5,494 bases of DNA from Planctomycetaceae bacterium (GTDB lineage: Bacteria; Planctomycetota; Planctomycetia; Pirellulales; Thermoguttaceae), in NCBI GenBank assembly GCA_031288765.1, contig JAITQV010000195.1:1-5494 (forward strand), read 5' to 3'. Below, piece after piece: positions 1 through 5,167 of this stretch; the first letter of the stretch is position 1; each line of letters begins with the position of its first letter. The notes under the pieces are model-generated. The model was not told where the DNA came from. It saw only the letters and a program-made list of their open reading frames with translations, and did not search any database. The position numbers and the translations under genes are program-made.

Positions 1-14
1 TGTGGGGACGTTAA

Positions 15-59
15 CCCGCCGTGTTGCGGCGGGCTGGATTCTATTGCCCTTGCAGGGCA
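15..59. other. Two adjacent perfect hairpins
   Basis: Two compact inverted repeats sit side by side. The first is CCCGCCG / CGGCGGG (15-21 with 27-33), a 7-bp GC-only stem with a 5-nt loop. The second is TGCCCT / AGGGCA (45-50 with 54-59), a 6-bp stem with a 3-nt loop. Neither is followed by a T-run on the + strand, so a simple intrinsic terminator is unlikely. They lie directly before the 61-bp repeat pair and may be part of the same hairpin-rich element, possibly a dispersed repeat (inference). No protein-coding explanation is convincing here. Confidence 0.6.
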
Positions 60-71
60 TAGGATGATAAA

Positions 72-132
72 TCGGCTGATGCCGACGCAACCATGGGTGA
101 AAGCCCTTCGGCGAAGGGTTGCCTACCTTTTG
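72..132. repeat. 61-bp hairpin-containing repeat, copy A
   Basis: This is the first of two copies of a 61-bp unit; the second begins 87 bp further on, and 53 of 61 positions match by eye. The unit opens with a small inverted repeat TCGGC/GCCGA (72-76 with 81-85). It then contains GCAACC/GGTTGC (87-92 with 117-122). Nested inside is the perfect hairpin CCCTTC-GGC-GAAGGG (104-118). The last two share positions 117-118, so they are alternative rather than simultaneous folds. Short frames are open through the unit on both strands, but they look incidental. A dispersed structured repeat or REP-like element is my best reading. Confidence 0.7.
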
Positions 133-158
133 ATTGCCAAATCAAAAACAAAAATTGG

Positions 159-219
159 TCGGCTATCGCCGACACAATCATGGGTGAAAACCCTTCGGCG
201 AACGATTGCCTACCTTTTG
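159..219. repeat. 61-bp hairpin-containing repeat, copy B
   Basis: This is the second copy of the unit, with eight substitutions relative to copy A. The opening arms TCGGC/GCCGA are kept (159-163 with 168-172), although three of the four loop bases differ. The longer stem is also kept in its core: CAATC/GATTG (175-179 with 204-208). Here the C-G pair of copy A (91/118) has become T-A (178/205), a two-sided change. The outermost pair (174/209) and part of the inner CCCTTC hairpin are lost. Conservation of pairing over sequence suggests the longer fold matters more than the inner hairpin. Confidence 0.7.
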
Positions 220-577
220 TTGACATACTTTAGAAAAAAATTCCGCTGAAATAGTGCCAAATTTCTAATCACAAACCCAAATCTATAATTCCCAATATTA
301 CATTTGTGAATGACTGAATAGATACAACAATTTAACTGCAATTGATAAATACAAGGTATTGTGTATTGTATAATTTCCTGTAAAATGATTTTCAAAATTC
401 GGATGAGAATTAACAAAAAGCCGAATAAATTATGATAGCCAAATTGTACAATGTTTATGTTTGTTGTGGATTGGCTACGTGTTTTGAGGCAGTGAAGTTT
501 GATTTCGGACAAATGTTTTTGCCGTAAATACTCTGAACTCCCTCTTTTTCCAACCCTTTTTTGAAAGCAAAATAATA
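220..577. other. AT-rich gap without a convincing gene
   Basis: This stretch of about 360 bases before the isomerase-like gene holds no reading frame I believe. Two inverted repeats stand out. ATTCGG/CCGAAT (397-402 with 421-426) has an 18-nt loop. TAGCCAA/TTGGCTA (436-442 with 471-477) encloses the palindrome ATTGTACAAT (443-452). A perfect TATAAT occurs at 369-374 but lacks a well-spaced -35 (TTGATA at 342-347 leaves a 21-bp spacer). The region may hold the promoter and a partly structured leader for the downstream gene, but nothing decides this. Confidence 0.45.
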
Positions 578-1318
578 ATGAAAGAAAAATCAGAAATTTC
601 ACGCCGTAACCTTCTTGGAATGGCAGTTTGCGGTATGACAGCATTTTTGGCAGTACCCTCAGTTTTAGGAGCCGACACATCAGTCTCCGTCCCAAAACCA
701 CCGGTTGCTTTACCCCAATACCCAAACGAACATTACTACCACAACGGTAAATTTGATGAAAATAAAGCCCGCGACGCAATCATCGAACTTGCCGGTTTTC
801 ATGGTTATCCGATTACTCCCGGTTTGCGTGAAAAACTTTGGGTTTCGGATTATGGTCTTGGACGGTTTACGGAAGTCGGTCTTGCAGCAATCGGTATCGT
901 CAATAACCTTGACGGTGAATACAGCTACATGATGCAAGACCTTTTTATTTTACCCAATCAGATGTTGCCGGAACATTGGCATGTTGATGTTCCCGAAACA
1001 GAAAAGAAAACCCGCGGCACACAAAAAGATGAAGGTTGGTATGTGCGTTGGGGGCGAAGCTACATTATCGGCGAAGGCGATAAAAATCTTCCCGCCCAAG
1101 TTGCCGTACCAAAATCACACGGTCCCGTTACTGTGGAACATTGTACCGCAGCCGACCCGGGAACCTTCGTCAAACTCGCAAGACGCGGCTCAAGACATTG
1201 GCAATTCGCCGGCTCCGAAGGCGTCATCCTGACCGAAGTTGCCAACTACCACGACAACGCAAGTGTAAGACACACAAACAAAACCGCAAACGATCACTTC
1301 CTCGCAGGTGTAGAATAA
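578..1318 (+). CDS. Tat-signal cupin protein, D-lyxose ketol-isomerase-like
   Basis: This is a 246-residue protein that probably binds a divalent metal in a cupin barrel and may interconvert D-lyxose and D-xylulose or a related sugar pair. The N-terminus has a twin-arginine motif (S-R-R-N-L-L, residues 8-13), a hydrophobic stretch (about 11-29) and a plausible cleavage point near 31/32, so export through Tat is predicted. The mature part resembles the short YdaE type of D-lyxose isomerase. It has a DYGLG segment (91-95), then LPNQMLPEHWH (125-135), then a KDEGWYVRWG segment (150-159) and RHWQFAG (206-212). Probable metal ligands are H133, H135, E152 (or E140) and H207. The end, with YHDNASVRHTN (224-234), seems specific to this subgroup. 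There is no clear Shine-Dalgarno before the ATG, but this start gives a complete Tat signal. Family assignment is fairly sure; the actual substrate is not. Confidence 0.78.
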   Translation: MKEKSEISRRNLLGMAVCGMTAFLAVPSVLGADTSVSVPKPPVALPQYPNEHYYHNGKFDENKARDAIIELAGFHGYPITPGLREKLWVSDYGLGRFTEVGLAAIGIVNNLDGEYSYMMQDLFILPNQMLPEHWHVDVPETEKKTRGTQKDEGWYVRWGRSYIIGEGDKNLPAQVAVPKSHGPVTVEHCTAADPGTFVKLARRGSRHWQFAGSEGVILTEVANYHDNASVRHTNKTANDHFLAGVE

Positions 1319-1335
1319 TCGTTGCTGTCATTGTA

Positions 1336-1425
1336 AGGAGTTGTCCTGAAATTACCTTTACGTTTTTAAATTTATCATCTAAATTCAATGATAATACGTG
1401 TAAAGATTATTTGTGTACAACTCCT
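1336..1425. other. Nested inverted-repeat structure in the intergenic gap
   Basis: Three perfect inverted repeats are nested around one centre. The outer is AGGAGTTGT/ACAACTCCT (1336-1344 with 1417-1425, 9 bp). The middle is CTTTAC/GTAAAG (1356-1361 with 1400-1405, 6 bp). The inner is TTATCAT/ATGATAA (1372-1378 with 1388-1394, 7 bp) with a 9-nt loop. The internal loop between outer and middle stems is 11 nt on each side. The whole could fold as one long RNA hairpin or be a small palindromic element such as a MITE remnant; I see no flanking target-site duplication. It lies 66 bp before the next start codon, so it could also be a leader or a processing site. Confidence 0.55.
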
Positions 1426-1472
1426 GAACTTATGGTATTGGAACTTGGTATGGAGAATTCTTTGAATTTCCT

Positions 1473-1490
1473 AATCCAAAGGATTGTTTT
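1473..1490 (+). promoter_or_regulatory. Ribosome binding site within a small hairpin
   Basis: AAAGGA (1478-1483) lies 7 nt before the ATG at 1491 and is a good Shine-Dalgarno site, which supports that start. The same bases form the right half of AATCC-AAA-GGATT (1473-1485), a 5-bp stem with a 3-nt loop, optionally extended by a T-G pair. The stem would partly hide the site but is weak, so regulation by masking is only a possibility. Confidence 0.5.
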
Positions 1491-2249
1491 ATGAATCGAG
1501 ATATCAACGTAGAATCTATAACCGTTCCTAATCAAGACAAGTTTATCTTATTGATACAACTTTTGAAACATCCGTTCCAATTGTTTTGGGAAGGTAGTAA
1601 ACTCGGTTTTAATAGTGTTGGTCGGTTGATTGGAATTATTTTTCTTTTCAGTTTGGTCAATATAATGTTGTTCGGATATGCAGCTTATAAATTGTTATGG
1701 CAATCCTATTCGTTCTATAATATTGGTATTTTGGTTTGGTTGATCATTCTTGGTTTACTGTTTACAGCCTATGCCGGTTACCGAGCCTATTCCGGTGTTG
1801 TTCTTGATCTTGCCAAGTTTATCTATCAAAACGCATCGCCTTTGTTCCATACTATTTGTGAACGGATTATCGATCATGCTTCCGAATTTTATGACAAACA
1901 TTCCGGGATTGTTCAAAACAATATAGTCAAGATTGATCCCGATGGTAAAAAAATCGAAAAGATCATCAATATTCAACAAATTATCACGGAACAATACGGC
2001 AAAGTTCCCAAAAATATCCGTAACAGTGTTTCGTTTGTGTTGAAGCAGTTACCTATTGTCAACATGCTTTTTGATTTGAAAGATGTTCTCATGTTGGAAG
2101 GCAAAGAAAAGGCAACTGATTTACTCCATCAAAAAATCGACCGATATGTTGAGGATTCGATTTTTAGCCGGAACACAACTTTTTGGATTCTTTGGTTATT
2201 GCCGCTAAATATAATTGTGTTACTGTTCACGATAATTGTATGGAAATGA
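1491..2249 (+). CDS. Unrecognised protein with three predicted membrane segments
   Basis: I do not recognise a family for this 252-residue protein. Hydrophobic stretches at about 46-66, 76-98 and 231-250 look like membrane helices, with the third at the extreme C-terminus. Between the second and third lies a mostly polar region of about 130 residues (100-228). Judged by sequence, it is probably largely helical, with charged stretches such as DPDGKKIEKI (149-158) and LEGKEKATD (202-210). This layout (hairpin anchor, soluble middle, tail anchor) would fit a membrane-associated scaffold or transporter accessory protein, but nothing in the sequence selects a function. The start is supported by AAAGGA at a 7-nt distance. 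It sits between a cupin enzyme and a hydrolase without evident functional link, and its use of aromatic and Ile residues looks normal for membrane proteins. Confidence 0.7.
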   Translation: MNRDINVESITVPNQDKFILLIQLLKHPFQLFWEGSKLGFNSVGRLIGIIFLFSLVNIMLFGYAAYKLLWQSYSFYNIGILVWLIILGLLFTAYAGYRAYSGVVLDLAKFIYQNASPLFHTICERIIDHASEFYDKHSGIVQNNIVKIDPDGKKIEKIINIQQIITEQYGKVPKNIRNSVSFVLKQLPIVNMLFDLKDVLMLEGKEKATDLLHQKIDRYVEDSIFSRNTTFWILWLLPLNIIVLLFTIIVWK

Positions 2250-2320
2250 TTTTGAAAATACAGTGATATTTTAGTGGAGTTTTTTATCCTTCAATATTAA
2301 CGGCAACAAATTTTCACGTT

Positions 2321-3136
2321 ATGGGATATTATAAAATTGATAACATTAATTTGTTTGTTTCGGAGCAGGGAACAGGACAACCGATTTTGTTTATTCATGG
2401 TTTTCCGTTTGACCACACAATATGGAATCGAACCCGTAACATATTGCAAAACGAATTTCGTGTGATTGCTCCTGATTTGCGCGGACTCGGCAAAAGCGAA
2501 TTACCGGACGGTTGGAACATAACACCTATGGAACAATTCGCCGATGATTTACACGTTTTGCTCCGAATATTGGGAATCGAGGAAAAGACGGTTATTTGCG
2601 GGTTGTCGATGGGCGGATACATCGTAATGCAATACGCAAGAAAATACCGCAGCGAATTAGCCGGTCTGGTACTTTGCAATACAAAAACTGTAACCGACTC
2701 TCCTGCTGTTGCGGAAAACCGCCGCAAACAAGCCGCCGGATTAATCGACGGGACGTTGGAACTCCGTTCCATTGCCGACACAATGATTCCGAAACTTTTT
2801 GCGGAAACAACATTGAAAAATAAACCGGAAATCGTGCGGGAATTACGGGCGGTGATTGAATCCAATCAACCGTCCGGTGTTGCGGCGGCAACTCTTGGAA
2901 TGGCGGAACGGTCGGATACAACGGAATTATTGGGGGAGTTGGATATTCCGGTTTTGGTTGTTTGCGGTTCGGAAGACCAATTTTCGCCGTCTTCCGAAAT
3001 GAAACCGCTTGCGGAAAAAGCAAAACACGGAACTTTTGTCGAAATTCCCAATGCCGGACATCTTCCGCCGTTGGAACAACCCGAACTTTTCGCCGCCGCA
3101 TTAAAAGAATGGATATTGCGGAGTACCGCTTGGTGA
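2321..3136 (+). CDS. Alpha/beta-fold hydrolase
   Basis: This complete 271-residue alpha/beta hydrolase is of the compact type that includes 3-oxoadipate enol-lactonases, epoxide hydrolases and non-haem haloperoxidase-like esterases. The order of motifs is standard. HGFPFD (26-31) carries the oxyanion-hole HG. PDLRGLGKS (51-59) is the usual loop. GLSMGG (94-99) is the nucleophile elbow, with Ser96. Asp219 lies in CGSEDQ (215-220), and His247 in NAGHLPPLE (244-252). A short lid region lies between about 120 and 195. All three catalytic residues are present, so the enzyme should be active, probably on an ester, lactone or similar bond; the substrate cannot be read from the sequence. There is no signal peptide, so it should be cytoplasmic. 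The ATG has no evident Shine-Dalgarno. It starts 71 bp after the membrane protein and may or may not share its transcript. Confidence 0.9.
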   Translation: MGYYKIDNINLFVSEQGTGQPILFIHGFPFDHTIWNRTRNILQNEFRVIAPDLRGLGKSELPDGWNITPMEQFADDLHVLLRILGIEEKTVICGLSMGGYIVMQYARKYRSELAGLVLCNTKTVTDSPAVAENRRKQAAGLIDGTLELRSIADTMIPKLFAETTLKNKPEIVRELRAVIESNQPSGVAAATLGMAERSDTTELLGELDIPVLVVCGSEDQFSPSSEMKPLAEKAKHGTFVEIPNAGHLPPLEQPELFAAALKEWILRSTAW

Positions 3137-3177
3137 AGAATCGGATTGGGCTGGATTTTTCTGTTTTTTCTTCCCTC

Positions 3178-3205
3178 TTGTGTATAAGAAAAGAGCGGTT
3201 ATAAT
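3178..3205 (+). promoter_or_regulatory. Likely promoter of the tRNA-Ser gene
   Basis: A perfect -10 hexamer TATAAT (3200-3205) is preceded by TTGTGT (3178-3183) at a 16-bp spacing. Transcription would begin near 3212, giving a short leader of about 15 nt before the tRNA at 3227, which is typical for a tRNA gene. The -35 is a partial match only. The -10 lies inside the loop of the dyad at 3193-3214. Confidence 0.5.
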
Positions 3206-3214
3206 AAGCCGCTC
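3186..3214 (-). terminator. Terminator-like hairpin facing left
   Basis: GAGCGG/CCGCTC (3193-3198 with 3209-3214) is a GC-rich 6-bp stem. Inside it a further TTA/TAA helix can form with one bulged base. Read on the - strand, the stem is followed immediately by TTTTCTT (3192-3186), as in an intrinsic terminator. It could end transcripts of the lipoprotein gene about 150 nt beyond its stop codon. On the + strand the T-run is poor, so it is a weaker terminator for the hydrolase. Confidence 0.45.
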
Positions 3215-3226
3215 ATTCATTGATTC

Positions 3227-3309
3227 GGAGGGTAAGCGAATGGCTAGCAGCCTCATTGGAAATGAGGTGTCCCCGAAAGGGATTGCGGGTTCGACTCCCG
3301 TGCCCTCCG
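3227..3309 (+). tRNA. tRNA-Ser (anticodon GGA)
   Basis: The cloverleaf can be read directly. The acceptor arms GGAGGG/CCCTCC are followed by a T-G wobble, with discriminator G at 3309. The anticodon stem is CCTCA/TGAGG (3251-3255 with 3263-3267), with loop TTGGAAA placing GGA at 3258-3260. A long variable arm has stem TCCC/GGGA (3270-3273 with 3279-3282), the hallmark of class II tRNAs such as Ser. The T arm is GCGGG-TTCGACT-CCCGT (3285-3301). CCA is not encoded. The gene reads UCC and by wobble UCU codons. The D arm is odd: only two firm pairs (3236-3237 with 3247-3248), and the total of 83 nt is short for a Ser tRNA. In the simplest register, position 8 is A rather than the usual T. Confidence 0.93.
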
Positions 3310-3358
3310 CTTCAAAAATCCCCAATAATAAAATCCCGCCTGCCGGCAGTATTCATTC

Positions 3359-4912
3359 TTAATACATATTTTGCCGGATTCCGGCTGAAAAATATTCGAG
3401 ATCACCGAATTTCTCAACAAGCCAATTGACTTTGGCATTTTCCTTCGCCTCTTGAAAAGTCTTCGCCGCCGTATCAACAAGTTTCAAATCGTAAACGTAA
3501 TGATCCATCAAACCGGGTAACAATGTTCGATATTCTTTCGGAATCGCTTTCGGTCTTCCCTTGTTGATATGCGTAATCAGGTTGGTAACGCAACTGTTTG
3601 TCAACGGATGATAAAATTCCGGTTTTTCCGCTAATTTATTGGTTCGTTGAAGCGCATCAACAAACATGGCGCGAACTTCGTCCGGTTCAAATTTCAACCG
3701 GTAAATGTGGACGTCGTTCTTATTAACATCCGTTCCAATACGAATCATATCACGCTCATCTGCGAAAACATAAATGAGTTCAAACTGTCTTAAACCTGCA
3801 CCGATAGGATCATACTGTTCGCCTTCTTCGTAACGGGCTTCAATCGACATGCCAAGATGCCGACCGTCCGCAAAACCAAAACTCGACTCAACATGCGCCA
3901 GCCGCGGCAATGCCCGAAACGGAACAACCACCAAATCAATAGTACGAATGTCGTTAAGATCAAATGTCGCATCATAATATTGAGTCGTGTAACGCTCTGC
4001 CGTTTCGTATTTCGAATACCGGATATTATGAACCGTAACCAAATTGCCTTTCCATTCCGCCGTCTGGAGCACGGCGTGGTTTTGTGACCAATTCCGATCA
4101 TTTGAAGGCAAAAATTCCTTTGCCAAATCTTGTCCCAAATGGAGCAGGGAGTTTTTTTCGGGAGTTGTTATTCGGGTTGTTGGTGTTGAGTTGGGAGTTT
4201 GCGGGTACTGCGATAACAGCATCAACCGATCATAATTCATTGCCGGAGGAGTTGTTCGGTTGGGGGAAAATGCAGCGGTTTCCTGCGTATCGGCAACAAG
4301 ACGGTAAGGATTCAAAACAGAACGTTTAACACGATAATTCTCCAAATTCCAAGGTTGGTACAATTCGGGGCTTGCTGTCGGACGAACCCTATTGGGAGGA
4401 TTTTGAAATTGAGGAGGTTGCGGCAATTGGTAGGCAGCCTGAGTAATCGGGTTGGAGTTACCGGATTTTGTTGCGGCGGATAAATTTTCCGGCTTGGCAG
4501 GTTGACGGGCAATCGGGACATTGACCGAACTCCGAACCCCCGACGGCGCAGACAAACCAAGCAATTCCAATAGATTATTCCAGTATAGAGACGCCCCATT
4601 TTGTTGCGGCGTATTTTGTATTACCGATTGTTGTTGCCGGTTTCCTGAATGTTGTTGCGTTTGCAAATTGGGAGAATGGTGTTGCCGAACATGTTGCTGC
4701 CGAACCTGCAATTGTTTAGGCTGTTGCCGGTGAACCTGCTGTTGCGGGAAAGACTGAACCGATTGACGGGGAAGCGGATATGTTCTGGTTCGGCGTGATT
4801 CGATGGATTCCATTGGCGGAGAGTAAGGCGGCGTTATCATGCAGCCAATACATCCGGCAAGCAAGAACAAAATAATGATCCAACCTTTTATTTTGAAAAG
4901 CCAATAGGACAT
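3359..4912 (-). CDS. Lipoprotein with Gln/His-rich linker and C-terminal DUF4105-type domain
   Basis: With the ATG at 4912 the product is 517 residues. It begins with a lipoprotein signal: KIKG, a hydrophobic run (11-19) and lipobox LAGC with Cys21, so it should be lipid-anchored outside the cytoplasmic membrane. Residues about 55-105 are a low-complexity Gln/His/Arg linker, followed by a Pro/Asn/Thr-rich, probably disordered stretch to about 255. The C-terminal part (about 285-450) matches my memory of the DUF4105 (Lnb N-terminal periplasmic) domain: NIRYS, then H340 before SSFGFADG, SIEARYEEGEQYDPIGAG, FADERD (383-388), and TNSCVTN with Cys441. The conserved His and Cys suggest a papain-like amidase or peptidase fold, but activity is inference. 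No good Shine-Dalgarno precedes this ATG. The frame remains open for 52 further codons upstream (to a TTG at 5068), adding hydrophobic segments. I chose the internal ATG because it makes a proper lipoprotein signal. Confidence 0.82.
   Translation of the reverse strand: MSYWLFKIKGWIIILFLLAGCIGCMITPPYSPPMESIESRRTRTYPLPRQSVQSFPQQQVHRQQPKQLQVRQQHVRQHHSPNLQTQQHSGNRQQQSVIQNTPQQNGASLYWNNLLELLGLSAPSGVRSSVNVPIARQPAKPENLSAATKSGNSNPITQAAYQLPQPPQFQNPPNRVRPTASPELYQPWNLENYRVKRSVLNPYRLVADTQETAAFSPNRTTPPAMNYDRLMLLSQYPQTPNSTPTTRITTPEKNSLLHLGQDLAKEFLPSNDRNWSQNHAVLQTAEWKGNLVTVHNIRYSKYETAERYTTQYYDATFDLNDIRTIDLVVVPFRALPRLAHVESSFGFADGRHLGMSIEARYEEGEQYDPIGAGLRQFELIYVFADERDMIRIGTDVNKNDVHIYRLKFEPDEVRAMFVDALQRTNKLAEKPEFYHPLTNSCVTNLITHINKGRPKAIPKEYRTLLPGLMDHYVYDLKLVDTAAKTFQEAKENAKVNWLVEKFGDLEYFSAGIRQNMY
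4601..4744 (-). repeat. Low-complexity CAG/CAA tract in the lipoprotein gene
   Basis: The DNA for residues about 57-104 of the lipoprotein is an irregular run of Gln codons mixed with His, Arg, Pro and Asn codons. On the + strand it reads as repeated GTTGTTGCCG-like words. It is not a strict tandem repeat. It encodes a flexible, polar spacer between the lipid anchor and the folded domain, and such tracts are prone to length change between strains. Confidence 0.6.
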
Positions 4913-5068
4913 CTTTTTGATAACAAATTCAAAGAAAACAAATACGGTGAACAAACCGAATGAAAGAATCTTAGCAATCCCGCCCAAATTGTTCAAGACC
5001 AAAAATAAAAACGGCAAAAGACGTGAAAAAACCGTTAAAGAACACGAAAATATACAGTACAACGCCAA

Positions 5069-5131
5069 TCAAATGAGAATTTTAAACGTGAAAAATGAGG
5101 ATTTTTCGCGGAAAGGCGTGAAATATTTCAT
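5069..5131 (-). CDS. Small 20-codon ORF upstream of, and in frame with, the lipoprotein gene
   Basis: An ATG at 5131 is preceded by AGAAGGA (5146-5140) with an 8-nt gap, the best ribosome binding site in the window. The ORF encodes 20 residues beginning MKYFTPFREK and ends in TGA (5071-5069). The next codon in the same frame is the TTG at 5068, from which a frame stays open through 52 hydrophobic codons into the lipoprotein gene. It could be a leader peptide, a small membrane protein broken by a nonsense change or indel, or the true original start of a longer protein. TGA also ends the hydrolase, the membrane protein and the nuclease here, so recoding is not indicated. Whether it is expressed is unknown. 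Confidence 0.35.
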   Translation of the reverse strand: MKYFTPFREKSSFFTFKILI

Positions 5132-5167
5132 AATAAAAATCCTTCTCTTTTGAATTTTTTTATATGC

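Noticed and set aside
72..219. CRISPR array
   Set aside because: Only two imperfect copies with an AT-rich 26-bp separator, a repeat far longer than usual, and no cas genes nearby.
41..249. Short frames of about 61 codons on both strands through the paired repeats, giving repeated peptides
   Set aside because: The 87-bp period is a multiple of three, so peptide repeats arise automatically; the signal is in the hairpins and there is no start context or family match.
342..374. TTGATA and TATAAT as a promoter for the isomerase-like gene
   Set aside because: The spacer is 21 bp, too long for a standard promoter, the site is about 200 bp from the start codon, and the area is so AT-rich that a chance TATAAT is likely.
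210..779. A 189-codon open frame on the - strand across the AT-rich gap and the start of the isomerase-like gene
   Set aside because: It overlaps the well-supported gene antisense, shows no recognisable motif, has an irregular basic and Ile/Phe-rich composition, and lies mostly in AT-rich DNA; it looks like chance.
2255..2285. AAAATA/TATTTT hairpin followed by a T-run as a terminator after the membrane-protein gene
   Set aside because: The stem is made only of A-T pairs and the T-run begins 7 nt beyond it, so it would be too weak to terminate.
3340..3349. Perfect palindrome CTGCCGGCAG between the tRNA and the lipoprotein gene
   Set aside because: It has no room for a loop and no adjacent T-run, so it is not a terminator; a single 10-bp palindrome is not enough to call an operator.
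4521..4733. A cysteine-rich 70-residue frame on the + strand
   Set aside because: It is the mirror of the CAG/CAA Gln tract of the lipoprotein gene; the runs of Cys come from reading that low-complexity DNA in another frame.
5069..5071. TGA recoded as Trp or Sec joining the small ORF to the lipoprotein gene
   Set aside because: TGA ends three other genes in the window, Trp is encoded by TGG throughout, and no SECIS-like structure is apparent.
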